From: Arthrobacter sp. 260
GTDB taxonomy: Bacteria > Actinomycetota > Actinomycetes > Actinomycetales > Micrococcaceae
DNA length: 64,000 bases
NCBI RefSeq assembly: GCF_013116745.1
Contig: NZ_JABFOE010000005.1
Span: forward strand, 173,663 to 237,662
Reading direction: 5' to 3'
In this document: piece by piece, positions 33,850 through 42,828 of the stretch
Position numbering within the stretch: position 1 is the stretch's first letter
Layout: every line of letters begins with the position of its first letter
Notes under the pieces: model-generated
The model's input: the letters and a program-made list of their open reading frames with translations, nothing else
What the model was told of the DNA's origin: nothing
The model's database searches: none
Program-made: the position numbers and the translations under genes

Positions 33850-35394
33850 CTACTTCTTCTTGCCGCGCTTCTCGCGAACCCGCATGCTGACCTCGATCGG
33901 GGTTCCTTCGAAGCCGAAGGTCTCCCGGAGGCGACGCTGGATGAAGCGGCGGTAGCCCGGGTCCAGGAACCCGGTGGTGAAGAGGACGAACTTCGGCGGA
34001 CGCGAGGAGGCCTGCGTGCCGAAGAGGATGCGTGGCTGCTTTCCGCCACGGACGGGGTGCGGGTGGGCGGCAACCAGCTCGCCGAGGAACGCGTTGAGGC
34101 GTCCGGTCGGGATGCGGGTGTCCCAGGATTCCAGCGCGCGGTCCAGGGCCGGGGTCAGCCGGTCCTTGTGCCAGCCGGTCAGCGCCGAGATGTTCACCCG
34201 GGGCGCCCACTCGACGTGCGCCAGATCCTGTTCAATCTCACGCTCCAGGTAGCGGCGACGCTCGTCGTCCATCAGGTCCCACTTGTTGAACGCGAGCACC
34301 AGTGCGCGGCCGGACTCCATGGCCAGGTTGAGGATACGGATGTCCTGCTCGCTGAGCACTTCATCAACGGCCAGCAGCACGACGGCGACCTCGGCCTTTT
34401 CCAGTGCCGACTGGGTCCGCAGCGACGCGTAGAAGTCGGCGCCCTGCGCCATGTGCACGCGGCGGCGGATGCCAGCGGTGTCCACGAAACGCCAGACACG
34501 ACCATCGAGTTCGATCATTTCGTCCACCGGGTCGCGGGTGGTGCCGGCCAACGGATCCACCACCACCCTGTCGCTGCCAGCCAGCTTGTTCAGCAGCGAG
34601 GACTTGCCGACGTTGGGACGCCCGATCAGTGCCACGCGGCGGGGCCCGCCGGAGCGTTCCAGTCCACCGTGGGCGGAGAACTTCGGCAGCACCTCGAGTG
34701 CCTGGTCCAGCATGTCGCCGGTGCCGCGGCCGTGGAGGGCCGAGACCGGCCACGGCTGACCGAAGCCCAGGCCCCACAGGGTGGCGGCGTCGGCTTCGTT
34801 CTGGATGTCGTCAACCTTGTTGGCGACCAGGATGACCGGCTTCTTCTTTTTGCGCAGCATCTGCACGATGGCTTCGTCAGTGGCGGTGGCGCCAACTGTC
34901 GCGTCGACGACCAGCAGGACGGCGTCGGCCATGTCGACGGCGATCTCGGCCTGGTCGGCTACCCGGGCGTGGATGCCGCGGGCGTCGTGCTCCCAGCCAC
35001 CGGTGTCCACGAGGGTGAACCCGCGGCCGTTCCAGGTCGCCGAGTACATGACGCGGTCACGGGTGACGCCGGGGGTGTCCTCGACGACTGCTTCGCGGCG
35101 GCCGAGGATACGGTTCACCAGGGTGGACTTGCCCACGTTGGGCCGCCCCACGATGGCCAGGACCGGGTCGAGGCGCAGCGGCGCGTCGGCGTCGTAGTCC
35201 TCGGGCTGCAGGGCAAGCAGCGCCGCGTCCTCTTCATCGAGCTCATAGTCGTCGAGTCCTGCCCGGAGGGACCGGGCGCGGACCTCCGCCTCGTCGTCGT
35301 CGATTCCGGCCAGGCGCTCCGCAATCGAGTCCTCGCCGGTCGGCTCAAACTCTTCTGCCCCTTCAGTGTCAGGGCGGGCCTGGTTGTCAGTCAT
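33850..35394 (-). CDS. der: Ribosome-assembly GTPase Der
   Basis: Essential double GTPase of 50S subunit maturation. The 514-aa protein has two G domains, with P-loops [12 protein letters not shown] near residue 85 and [12 protein letters not shown] near residue 258, their G3 motifs DTGGW and DTAGI, G4 NKVD and NKWD, and a C-terminal KH-like domain ending in a basic tail REKRGKKK. An acidic N-terminal extension of about 75 residues is typical of actinobacterial Der. ATG 35394 has AAGGAAG upstream. It lies 16 nt after cmk, as in Rv1712-Rv1713. Confidence 0.95.
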   Translation of the reverse strand: MTDNQARPDTEGAEEFEPTGEDSIAERLAGIDDDEAEVRARSLRAGLDDYELDEEDAALLALQPEDYDADAPLRLDPVLAIVGRPNVGKSTLVNRILGRREAVVEDTPGVTRDRVMYSATWNGRGFTLVDTGGWEHDARGIHARVADQAEIAVDMADAVLLVVDATVGATATDEAIVQMLRKKKKPVILVANKVDDIQNEADAATLWGLGFGQPWPVSALHGRGTGDMLDQALEVLPKFSAHGGLERSGGPRRVALIGRPNVGKSSLLNKLAGSDRVVVDPLAGTTRDPVDEMIELDGRVWRFVDTAGIRRRVHMAQGADFYASLRTQSALEKAEVAVVLLAVDEVLSEQDIRILNLAMESGRALVLAFNKWDLMDDERRRYLEREIEQDLAHVEWAPRVNISALTGWHKDRLTPALDRALESWDTRIPTGRLNAFLGELVAAHPHPVRGGKQPRILFGTQASSRPPKFVLFTTGFLDPGYRRFIQRRLRETFGFEGTPIEVSMRVREKRGKKK

Positions 35395-35410
35395 GAGTGC
35401 TTCCTTTGTG

Positions 35411-36106
35411 TCAGTGTGCAACGGTTCGAACGACGTCGAGCACGGCCGTGATGGTCTGCTCAAAGTCGAGGTCCGATGAATCTACGGTAACCACGCCATC
35501 TGCGGCCTGGTGAAAATTAACTACTGTCGAGTCCTTGGTGTCCCTGCCCAGGACCTGGTTGTGCAGCTCCGCCTCGGTCTGCGTGCCGCCCAGCTGGTCG
35601 CCGCGGCGGCGCAGCCGTGCTGCCTCGCTGGCGGTGAGCAGGATGCGCACTTCGGCGTCGGGCGCGACGACTGTGGTGATGTCCCTGCCCTCGGCGACGA
35701 TCCGGTGGCCCGACTCAGCAATGATCTGGCGCTGCCGGCGGATGAGTTCGCTGCGGGCGCCCATGGTGGTGGCGACGGCCGAAACGGCGTCGGACACTCG
35801 GGGCTCGCGGATCGCGTCGGTGACGTCAGTGCCGCCGACAGTCACTGACTCGTGATCCGGCTTGGTGCTGATGCCCAGGTCGATCGTGCGGGCGGCGTGT
35901 TCGACGGCGGCTCCGTCGCCGAGGTCCACCCCTTCCGCGAGGCAGTGCCAGGTGACCGCACGGTACATGGCACCGGTGTCAAGGTACGCGGCGTGCAACT
36001 GGCGCGCGGCTTCCCGGCTGACGCTGGACTTGCCGGAGCCCGACGGACCGTCGATGGCGACGACGAGCGATTTGCCGATGCGGAACGAGGAATGGGGGGT
36101 GTTCAC
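35411..36106 (-). CDS. cmk: Cytidylate kinase
   Basis: Phosphorylates CMP and dCMP to diphosphates with ATP. The 231-aa protein shows the P-loop [15 protein letters not shown] near residue 20, [12 protein letters not shown], and [20 protein letters not shown] in the lid/NMP region. GTG 36106 overlaps the stop of the prephenate dehydrogenase gene (GTGA) and has GGAAAG 7 nt upstream, so I prefer it to the TTG at 36121. The neighbours tyrA upstream and der downstream keep the conserved actinobacterial order. Confidence 0.94.
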   Translation of the reverse strand: MNTPHSSFRIGKSLVVAIDGPSGSGKSSVSREAARQLHAAYLDTGAMYRAVTWHCLAEGVDLGDGAAVEHAARTIDLGISTKPDHESVTVGGTDVTDAIREPRVSDAVSAVATTMGARSELIRRQRQIIAESGHRIVAEGRDITTVVAPDAEVRILLTASEAARLRRRGDQLGGTQTEAELHNQVLGRDTKDSTVVNFHQAADGVVTVDSSDLDFEQTITAVLDVVRTVAH

Positions 36107-37215
36107 TGGACCACTTTCCAACCATTGGCGGTGAGGAACTCAAGAAGGTCGTGCCGTTTGCCGGGTACCACCGAAATTTCGGCCATGCCCACCTGACGTC
36201 CGGGCGAGTGTTCCAGCCGCAGATCCTCAAGGTTGATGCCGGCGTCGCCGATCTCGGTGAGCAGCCGCGCGATCTGGCCGGGGACGTCGTCGACCAGGAC
36301 GGTCATGCGGGCGAACGCCTCGGGCGGGGTGCCGTGCTTGCCGGGGATGCGGGCCTGGCCCACGTTTCCCTCGGAAATCAGTTGGGCCATGTCCAGGCGT
36401 GAACCTGCGCCGGTCGGGTTCTCGAGGGTGCCGATCAGCCGGTTCAGGTCTTCCCGCACGCCGTACAGGATCTCAACCAGCCGTTCGGCGTTGGCGGACA
36501 GGATCTGCACCCAGAGGCGCGGATCGCTGGCGGCGATCCGGGTGACGTCGCGCAGTCCGTTGCCGGCCAGGGCGAGGGCGTGCGGGGGCGAATCCTGCAA
36601 CCGGCTGGCCACCAGTGAGGAGAGCACCTGCGGCAGGTGGGAGATCAGCGCGACCGACTGGTCGTGCTCCTCGGCGCTCATACGCGCGACGACCGCGCCA
36701 AGGTCGATCGCCAGCGCTTCGGCGGTGCGGATGGCCGCGGCGGTGCTCTGCGGCCCGGCGCACACTACCCACGGCATGCTGGTAAAGAGTTCGGCGCTGG
36801 CGGCGACCGGTCCCGACTTCTCGCGACCCGCCATCGGGTGGGTCCCCACGTACCGGCCGAGCGCGGCTTCGTCGACAGCAGTCTCCAGTTGATCAAGCAC
36901 CGAGGCTTTCACACTGGCGATGTCAACGACGACGGCGTTCGGGTATTCGGTGAGGGCCTTGATCCCCAGGTCTGCAGTGACGTCCGGTGGTGCAGCGATG
37001 ACCACGAGCTCCGGGTCGAGGGTTTCGACCGGCGTGAGGGATCGTCCCGCACCGATATCCTCGGCCACCGCCTGGGTGGACGGTGAGATGTCGGTCAGGA
37101 CGACATCGATCCCCCGTGTCCGCAGCCCCAGCCCAATGCTGGCGCCCAAAAGCCCCGTGCCCACAATGAGCACGGGACCGGACAGGTGGGTACCACCGTT
37201 GTTAACGCCAGGCAT
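36103..37215 (-). CDS. tyrA: Prephenate dehydrogenase with ACT domain
   Basis: Oxidatively decarboxylates prephenate to 4-hydroxyphenylpyruvate in tyrosine synthesis. The 370-aa protein has an NAD-binding fold (LIVGTGLLGASIGL near residue 17), the substrate loop THPMAGREKSG near residue 125, a helical dimerisation domain with SHLPQVLSSLVA, and a C-terminal ACT domain from about residue 295 (TVLVDDVPGQIARLLTEIGD), the usual place for tyrosine feedback. ATG 37215 is 3 nt after the rluB stop. With aroG at 6-7.5 kb, two aromatic pathway steps lie in this window. Confidence 0.93.
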   Translation of the reverse strand: MPGVNNGGTHLSGPVLIVGTGLLGASIGLGLRTRGIDVVLTDISPSTQAVAEDIGAGRSLTPVETLDPELVVIAAPPDVTADLGIKALTEYPNAVVVDIASVKASVLDQLETAVDEAALGRYVGTHPMAGREKSGPVAASAELFTSMPWVVCAGPQSTAAAIRTAEALAIDLGAVVARMSAEEHDQSVALISHLPQVLSSLVASRLQDSPPHALALAGNGLRDVTRIAASDPRLWVQILSANAERLVEILYGVREDLNRLIGTLENPTGAGSRLDMAQLISEGNVGQARIPGKHGTPPEAFARMTVLVDDVPGQIARLLTEIGDAGINLEDLRLEHSPGRQVGMAEISVVPGKRHDLLEFLTANGWKVVQ

Positions 37216-37218
37216 GTA

Positions 37219-38583
37219 TTAGAGTCCCACCGCTGCCAGGAGGTGTCCGACTTCCTGGTTGCCGAGGACCCGGATGCTGCCCTGGCGCTGGTCATTGACC
37301 CGGATGGGGCCCACCTGGGTGCGGACGAGACGTTCGACGGGATGACCAACGGCTTCGAACAAGCGGCGGACCACACGGTTACGGCCGGAGTGGAGAACCA
37401 CCTCTACCAGGATGTGTCCCGGGGTGGAGTCGACCAGACGGAACGAGTCGACGCTGGCAATGCCATCCTCGAGCTCGATACCTTCACGCATCTGCGCGCC
37501 GATACCGTGGGCCATCGGTCCACGCACCTGCACCAGGTAGGTCTTGGGGACCTCATAAGACGGGTGCGTGAGACGGTTGGTGAGTTCGCCGTCATTGGTC
37601 AGGAGCAGCAGCCCCTCGGTGTTGACGTCGAGACGGCCCACGTGGAAGAGCCGCTCGTTTTCATTCTTGTTCTTGAGGTAATCACTGATGCAAGGGCGAC
37701 CCTCGGGGTCCTCCATGGTGCAGATGACGCCCTTCGGCTTGTTGAAGACGTAGTACACCAGGTGGTCGTTGAGCTGCAACCGGATGCCGTCCACGTGAAT
37801 GGCCACTTTGGCGGGATCGACGCGCACTCCGAGGTCGGTGACGATGGTGCCGTCGACCTCGACGCGACCATCCTCGATCATTTCTTCACAGACGCGGCGC
37901 GAGGCTACTCCTGCCGAGGCCATGATCTTCTGCAGGCGCACGCCGTCGGGATTGTGGACGTCGAGCCGGTCCACGGGCAGTGCCTTGGGGCCCTGCGTCT
38001 TGGGACGGCGGACCGGTCCGAGGCTTTTGCCGAAACGTTCGCGACCGAAGGCCTTGGGCCCGGCTGGCTTCTGACGGTTACCGGTCTTCTTGGCACCGGC
38101 GGGCTTGGGGGTGCGGTTAGCAAAAGGGCGGCCCTCGCTGGAGCCTTCGGCCGAACCACGGTAACCACCGCTGGTGGGACGTTCGCCGCGGGGTGCACCG
38201 TCGCGAGCTGGCTTCCCCCGCGCTGCGCTGCCCCGGGCTGGGCCTTGGCGCTTGGCACCCTCACGGGCTGGTCCGCGACGTTCGCCAGCGCGTTCCGCTC
38301 CGAAACGGTCGGAACCGGCGCGGTCGGAACCCGTTCGGTCGGAACCTCCGCCACGGCTGGCACCGTCGCGTGATGAACCTGGGCGGGAGTCGCCGTCGCG
38401 ACCGGCGCCTGCAGCCGAACCGCGACCAAAGGCGTCACGTGCTGAACGGCCGCGCGCTGACCCCGACCCGGCGCGGGGGGCACCGCCGCGTGCGGACCCG
38501 CCGCGGGGCGCGCCCTCGCGGGGACCGCCCTCGTCGCGTTTGGGGTTGTTGCGGCCGGAGCCGGAACGTGGCGCCTGTGTCAT
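37219..38583 (-). CDS. rluB: 23S rRNA pseudouridine synthase (RluB-type) with long basic N-terminal tail
   Basis: Modifies uridine in 23S rRNA. The C-terminal about 250 residues contain an S4 RNA-binding domain (RLQKIMASAGVASRRVCEE near residue 215) and the catalytic GRLDVNTEGLLLLTNDG, whose Asp is the nucleophile, then LVQVRGPM and GRNRVVRR. The first about 205 residues are Gly/Arg/Ser/Ala/Asp-rich, repetitive and surely disordered (runs such as GAPRGGSARGGAPRAG), far longer than in E. coli RluB. ATG 38583 follows AAAGGAT. It is the third gene of the scpA-scpB-rluB-tyrA-cmk-der series. Confidence 0.92.
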   Translation of the reverse strand: MTQAPRSGSGRNNPKRDEGGPREGAPRGGSARGGAPRAGSGSARGRSARDAFGRGSAAGAGRDGDSRPGSSRDGASRGGGSDRTGSDRAGSDRFGAERAGERRGPAREGAKRQGPARGSAARGKPARDGAPRGERPTSGGYRGSAEGSSEGRPFANRTPKPAGAKKTGNRQKPAGPKAFGRERFGKSLGPVRRPKTQGPKALPVDRLDVHNPDGVRLQKIMASAGVASRRVCEEMIEDGRVEVDGTIVTDLGVRVDPAKVAIHVDGIRLQLNDHLVYYVFNKPKGVICTMEDPEGRPCISDYLKNKNENERLFHVGRLDVNTEGLLLLTNDGELTNRLTHPSYEVPKTYLVQVRGPMAHGIGAQMREGIELEDGIASVDSFRLVDSTPGHILVEVVLHSGRNRVVRRLFEAVGHPVERLVRTQVGPIRVNDQRQGSIRVLGNQEVGHLLAAVGL

Positions 38584-38607
38584 TGAATATCCTTTTAGCT
38601 AGCGTAT

Positions 38608-39258
38608 TTAGTAAGTGGTGTCATCGAAGTCACCGAGGTTTTCCAACCCGGGTAGATGTGGTGAAAGCTGCGGCAGGTCAGCAACGCTGCCTATCCCTAA
38701 TCTTTCCAGAAAGTACTGGGTTGTTCCGTACAGGATTGCGCCCGTTTCAGGATCGGTTGCCGCTTCGGCGATCAAACCGCGCAGCGCCAGGGTGCGTACC
38801 ACCGAATCCACGTTCACTCCGCGGATTCCCGAAACTCTTGCCCGAGACACCGGTTGCCGGTAGGCGATGACGGCGAGGGTTTCCAAAGCTGCCTGTGACA
38901 GGCGGGCGCTTTGTCCTTCGAGCACGAACTTCGCCACTACCGGCGCAAACGTACTGCGCGAGAAAATCCGCCATCCTCCGGCGACGCTGCGTAGCTCGAA
39001 GCCACGCGGCTGTGAAGACGCCGGTTCGGTGGTGTGCCCTTCCGGGCCCTGACCAGTATAGCCGTCATACTCCTGCTGCAGTTCCACCAGCAACCCGTGC
39101 ACCTCGTCGACCGGGACCAGCAGGGCGGTGGCGAGCCGTGTGGCGGTAACCGGTTCGTCGACCACCATCAGGACGGCCTCGAGGGCGGCCTTGATGCCGC
39201 CCGGCTCACTCGAGGCATCAAAGAGGGGTTCATCGACGTCGGACTGATGGTCTTTCAA
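38608..39258 (-). CDS. scpB: Segregation and condensation protein B
   Basis: Kleisin-associated winged-helix subunit of the SMC condensin complex. The 216-aa protein begins with an acidic stretch and contains SQAALETLAVIAYRQPVSRARVSGIRGVN and the trailing RGLIAEA, ILYGTTQYFLERLGI (each quoted in pieces from residues about 128-190), which are typical of ScpB. The start is TTG 39258, overlapping the scpA stop by 4 nt (TTGA), with GGAAGGA upstream. A rare TTG start with overlap implies translational coupling to ScpA. Confidence 0.92.
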   Translation of the reverse strand: MKDHQSDVDEPLFDASSEPGGIKAALEAVLMVVDEPVTATRLATALLVPVDEVHGLLVELQQEYDGYTGQGPEGHTTEPASSQPRGFELRSVAGGWRIFSRSTFAPVVAKFVLEGQSARLSQAALETLAVIAYRQPVSRARVSGIRGVNVDSVVRTLALRGLIAEAATDPETGAILYGTTQYFLERLGIGSVADLPQLSPHLPGLENLGDFDDTTY

Positions 39259-40115
39259 CTCGGTCCTTCCAGTGCAGGTGGGGTGGGGGCTGGCTGGTCG
39301 TATTCCTCACTGATCGACGCCGGTGACCAGTTCTCGACGTCGGCCGACCACCGGACCGTCAGGTTTCCCAGTGGTGCGCCCTGGTCGAAGGAGATCACTG
39401 CGTCGCGGAACATTTCCAGCAACGCGAGGAACCTGACCACGACGGTGAGCATGTCCTCGGCGTCCTGGGTGAGCTGCCGGAAGGAGAGCGGGTGTCCGCG
39501 CCGCAGGCGGATCCCCAGCAGTTCGGCCTGTTCACGAACACTGACCGTCGAACCGTGCAGGTGAGCGATACCCACCTCGGTCGGAGCGGGCTCGCGCGGT
39601 TCCAGCGCTTTGGCTGCAAGCTTCGCAAACTGTTCCGGGGTGGTGCGCCAGGTGAGGTCGGGTAGCATCGCCGCGAACTCGGGCTCCAGGCTGACCTGCC
39701 GGGGAGTCTGCTTGGCTTCCTCGGCCAGGCGCTCCCCCAGCTGTCGGGCAATTTCCTTGAAGGCTTTGTACTGGAGCAGCCGGGCGAACAGCAGATCGCG
39801 CGCTTCCAGTAGCGCGACGTCCTCGTCGTCCTCCACCTCACCGGCCGGCAGCAGCCGGGCGGCCTTCAAATCGAGCAGGGTGGCGGCAATCACCAGGAAT
39901 TCGCTGGCTTCATCGAGCGAGAAGTCCGCGTCGGTACCCTGGAACGCCCTGATGTAGCCGATGAACTCGTCGGTGACGGTCGCCAGGGCTATCTCGGTGA
40001 TGTCCAGCTCATGCTTGGAGATCAGCCCCAGCAGCAGGTCAAACGGCCCGTTGAAGTTCTCCAGCCGGACGGTGAAACCGGTTGGTTCGGCAGCGTCGGG
40101 GAGGGCGTCACGCAT
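39255..40115 (-). CDS. scpA: Segregation and condensation protein A
   Basis: Kleisin of the SMC-ScpAB complex that compacts and separates chromosomes. The 286-aa protein begins TVRLENFNGPFDLLLGLISK-like (residues about 14-33, the conserved N-terminal domain) and has ASEFLVIAATLLDLKAARLLP, then an acidic linker, and a C-terminal winged helix. ATG 40115 lies 31 nt after the parA stop. The parA-scpA-scpB order equals Rv1708-Rv1710. Confidence 0.93.
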   Translation of the reverse strand: MRDALPDAAEPTGFTVRLENFNGPFDLLLGLISKHELDITEIALATVTDEFIGYIRAFQGTDADFSLDEASEFLVIAATLLDLKAARLLPAGEVEDDEDVALLEARDLLFARLLQYKAFKEIARQLGERLAEEAKQTPRQVSLEPEFAAMLPDLTWRTTPEQFAKLAAKALEPREPAPTEVGIAHLHGSTVSVREQAELLGIRLRRGHPLSFRQLTQDAEDMLTVVVRFLALLEMFRDAVISFDQGAPLGNLTVRWSADVENWSPASISEEYDQPAPTPPALEGPS

Positions 40116-40145
40116 CAGAGGTGGGCTGCGCAGCGCGCTGCATCG

Positions 40146-41036
40146 TTAGGGGGCGCCGCCACGCGAGATCAGTTCCTTCGCCAGTCGGCGATAGGAGTCG
40201 GCCCCTGAGTGGTTGGCCGCGTAGGACGTGATGGGTTCGGCAGCGACAGTGGCATCGGCGAACTTGATGGTGCGCTTGATGACCGTTTCGAACACTTTGT
40301 CGCCGAACGCCTCGACGAGCCGTGCGATGACCTCGCGGCTGTGCAGGGTCCGCGCGTCGTACATGGTGGCCAGAACGCCGTCGACCTGAAGGCGGGGGTT
40401 CAACCGGTCCTGGACCTTTTCGATTGTCTCGACCAGCAGGGCGACCGCACGCAGCGCGAAGAACTCGCAGATCAGCGGGATGATGACGCCGTGCGCTGCG
40501 GTGAGCGCATTGACTGTTAGGAGTCCCAGTGAGGGCTGGCAGTCGATCAGGATGACGTCGTAGTCGTCCGAGACCTTCCGGAGGGCGCGGTCGAGGACCT
40601 GTTCGCGGGCCACCTCGTTGACCAGCTGCACTTCAGCGGCCGACAGGTCGATGTTGGCGGGCAACAGGTCGACATTCTCGAACGCGGTTGTCTGGATGGC
40701 GTCCTGGATCTGCACCTTGCGGTCCATGAGCACGTTGTAGACGGTGACGTCGAGCTCGTGCGGGTTGGTGCCCAGACCGGCGGAGAGTGCGCCCTGCGGG
40801 TCGAAATCGACCAACAGTACCCGGCGTCCGGCTTCGGCGAGCGCTGCGCCCAGGTTGATGGTGGAGGTGGTCTTGCCAACCCCGCCCTTCTGGTTCACCA
40901 TCGCAATCACACGGGCCGGCCCGTGCGAGGACAGGACCGGTGGTTCGGGAAACACTGTGACCGGGCGGCCTGTCGGCCCGATTTCGACGTCCTTCAGAGT
41001 TGTGGAACCCTGTTCGCTACTCACGTATGTATCCAC
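40146..41036 (-). CDS. parA: ParA-family chromosome-partitioning ATPase (Soj-like)
   Basis: A 296-aa deviant-Walker ATPase. A 40-residue N-terminal segment is followed by the P-loop MVNQKGGVGKTTSTINLG, the switch VDFDPQGALSAGLG, and the VILIDCQPSLGLLTVNALTA Walker B block. It heads the scpAB operon and corresponds to Rv1708, a ParA-like protein distinct from the oriC-proximal ParA. No parB is adjacent. The GTG start 41036 is the best candidate, with ACGGAAGC before it. It probably supports chromosome organisation alongside ScpAB (inference from gene order). Confidence 0.9.
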   Translation of the reverse strand: MDTYVSSEQGSTTLKDVEIGPTGRPVTVFPEPPVLSSHGPARVIAMVNQKGGVGKTTSTINLGAALAEAGRRVLLVDFDPQGALSAGLGTNPHELDVTVYNVLMDRKVQIQDAIQTTAFENVDLLPANIDLSAAEVQLVNEVAREQVLDRALRKVSDDYDVILIDCQPSLGLLTVNALTAAHGVIIPLICEFFALRAVALLVETIEKVQDRLNPRLQVDGVLATMYDARTLHSREVIARLVEAFGDKVFETVIKRTIKFADATVAAEPITSYAANHSGADSYRRLAKELISRGGAP

Positions 41037-41109
41037 GCTTCCGTTTAATCGCGTTATTGAAATTCTTGCCTCTTACCTGCCCTCAACGTTACAACCGGTG
41101 GCGCATCCG

Positions 41110-41138
41110 CGCGGGGAAATCCGTTGCACCTCCCCGCG
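41110..41138. other. Inverted repeat in the parA upstream region
   Basis: CGCGGGGA (41110-41117) and TCCCCGCG (41131-41138) are perfect complements across 13 bp. They lie about 75-100 bp upstream of parA, inside the 235-bp gap shared with the dctA terminator. This could be an operator or part of a leader; nothing else is evident in the gap. Confidence 0.35.
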
Positions 41139-41208
41139 AGCCTTTAGTTTCAACCTGAGGTCTAACCTTCTTTTCAGGGCAGCGGTGGAGGCATGAAACC
41201 GGCAAGGG

Positions 41209-41244
41209 GATGGGCCCCTACCCTGCCGAGGGAAGGGGCCCATC
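41209..41244 (-). terminator. Hairpin terminator after dctA
   Basis: GATGGGCCCCT (41209-41219) and AGGGGCCCATC (41234-41244) form a perfect 11-bp stem with a 14-nt loop, 28 bp beyond the dctA stop on the minus strand. The stem is very GC-rich and lacks a T tract. Confidence 0.6.
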
Positions 41245-41271
41245 TCGGGCATCTACTAAGGGTAGTCGGAT

Positions 41272-42708
41272 TTAGCGGGTTACTCCGACGCGGCGGTCAC
41301 CGTCGAGGTCATCGAGGTTGGCCACGGCCTGGTCAGTGGTGGCCGCCGATCCGTCTTCGACGTCGTCGTCCAGGTGGTTGGACGTCATGGTGGCCTCATC
41401 GAACGGCAGGTTCCCGGACAGAACCTCGTCGACGCGGCCCCGGTCGATCTCATTGGTCCACTTACCGATCAGCACGGTGGCGACGGCGTTACCGGTGAAG
41501 TTGGTGAGGGCGCGGGCTTCAGACATGAACCGGTCGATACCGACGATCAGGCCGACGCCGTCCACCAGATCGGGGCGGTGGGACTGCAGTCCACCGGCGA
41601 GCGTGGCCAAGCCGGCACCGGTGACTCCCGCAGCACCCTTCGAGGCGATGATCATGAAGATCAGCAGCGAGATCTGCTCTCCCAGGGCCAGCGGTGTGCC
41701 CATCGCCGAGGCAACGAACAGAGACGCCATGGTCAGGTAGATGGCGGTGCCGTCCAGGTTGAACGAATAGCCGGTGGGGACTGTCACGCCGACAACCGGC
41801 TTGGAAACGCCCAGGTGCTCCATCTTGGCAATCAGGCGGGGCAGGGCGGCCTCGGAGGACGAGGTCGAGAAGATGAGCAGATACTCGCGGCCCAGGTACT
41901 TCATCAGCTTGAAGATATTGACACCGGTCACCAGCTTCAGTAGCCCGCCAAGGATCACGACGATGAAGAGGACACAGGTGATGTAGAAAGCGGCCATCAG
42001 GGTGAACATACTCACGATGGCCTGGACACCGGTTTCGCCGACGACGGCGGCGATCGCGCCGAAGGCACCGATCGGTGCCAGCCACATCACCATGATGAGG
42101 ATACGGAAGACGAGGGCCTGGATGTGGCCGATTCCGCGGAGGACGGGCTTGCCCGCTGCCCCCATGCTCTGCAGAGCGAAACCGACCAGCAGGGCGACGA
42201 AGAGGGTCTGCAGGATGCTGGTTCCGGTCAGTGAGGCGAGCAGCGAAACCGGGATGATGCCGAGCAGGAAGTCGGTGGTGCTGGTGGCTTCCTCGGCGGC
42301 GGGCCCATCGTACTGGGCGTTGGACAGGTCAAGGCCCTCACCGGGCTGGACGATATTGCCGACCACCAATCCGATGGCGAGGGCGAAGGTCGACATCAGC
42401 ATGAAGTAGCCCAGGGCCAGCCCGCCAACCTTACCGACGGTCGCCGCCTTGGCGATCGACCCGATACCCAGCACAATGGTGCAGAAGATAATGGGAGCGA
42501 TCATCATCTTGATCAGGGCAATGAAACCGGTGCCGATGGGTTTCAGGCTTTTCGCAAATTCGGGGGCCATCAGGCCCAGGATCGCGCCGAGGATCACCGC
42601 CGCAATGACTGCAATGTAGAGGAAGTGGGTCTTGTCGACCCTCTTCCTGGGCTTCCCCTGACCGGCGGCCCCAGCTGGCCGGTTAGTGGTGGGTTTCGAT
42701 GGCGCCAT
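41272..42708 (-). CDS. dctA: C4-dicarboxylate/cation symporter DctA
   Basis: DAACS-family symporter for succinate, fumarate, malate or related C4-dicarboxylates. The 478-aa membrane protein has the diagnostic LIKMMIAPIIFCTIVLGI region, SSSEAALPRL (serine-rich hairpin), GYSFNLDGTAIYLTMASLF and the SKGAAGVTGAG loop, with eight or so helices. I use ATG 42708: GAAGGAG lies 7 nt upstream, whereas the ATG at 42714 would be too close. It is divergent from a DcuS/CitA-type kinase, the usual sensor for such a transporter. Confidence 0.92.
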   Translation of the reverse strand: MAPSKPTTNRPAGAAGQGKPRKRVDKTHFLYIAVIAAVILGAILGLMAPEFAKSLKPIGTGFIALIKMMIAPIIFCTIVLGIGSIAKAATVGKVGGLALGYFMLMSTFALAIGLVVGNIVQPGEGLDLSNAQYDGPAAEEATSTTDFLLGIIPVSLLASLTGTSILQTLFVALLVGFALQSMGAAGKPVLRGIGHIQALVFRILIMVMWLAPIGAFGAIAAVVGETGVQAIVSMFTLMAAFYITCVLFIVVILGGLLKLVTGVNIFKLMKYLGREYLLIFSTSSSEAALPRLIAKMEHLGVSKPVVGVTVPTGYSFNLDGTAIYLTMASLFVASAMGTPLALGEQISLLIFMIIASKGAAGVTGAGLATLAGGLQSHRPDLVDGVGLIVGIDRFMSEARALTNFTGNAVATVLIGKWTNEIDRGRVDEVLSGNLPFDEATMTSNHLDDDVEDGSAATTDQAVANLDDLDGDRRVGVTR

Positions 42709-42764
42709 AGCCATGCTCCTTCGGTGGATGATTCAAAGCTGTCTGTTCAATGCTCGGGCGTACA

Positions 42765-42804
42765 GTGATGTGAATCACCATTGCGTTCATACTGTTCGCG
42801 AACA
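42765..42804. promoter_or_regulatory. Two palindromes between dctA and the sensor kinase
   Basis: GTGAT-GTGA-ATCAC (42765-42778) is a 5-bp inverted repeat, and TGTTCGCGAACA (42793-42804) is a perfect 12-bp palindrome. Both sit in the 120-bp divergent region and are candidates for response-regulator or catabolite-type operators. Confidence 0.45.
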
Positions 42805-42828
42805 TCTTTGAAGGGAGCCGTCGAAACG

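Noticed and set aside
41110..41138. parS-like site near parA
   Set aside because: The inverted repeat has arms of GC-only composition with a 13-bp gap and does not match the parS consensus.
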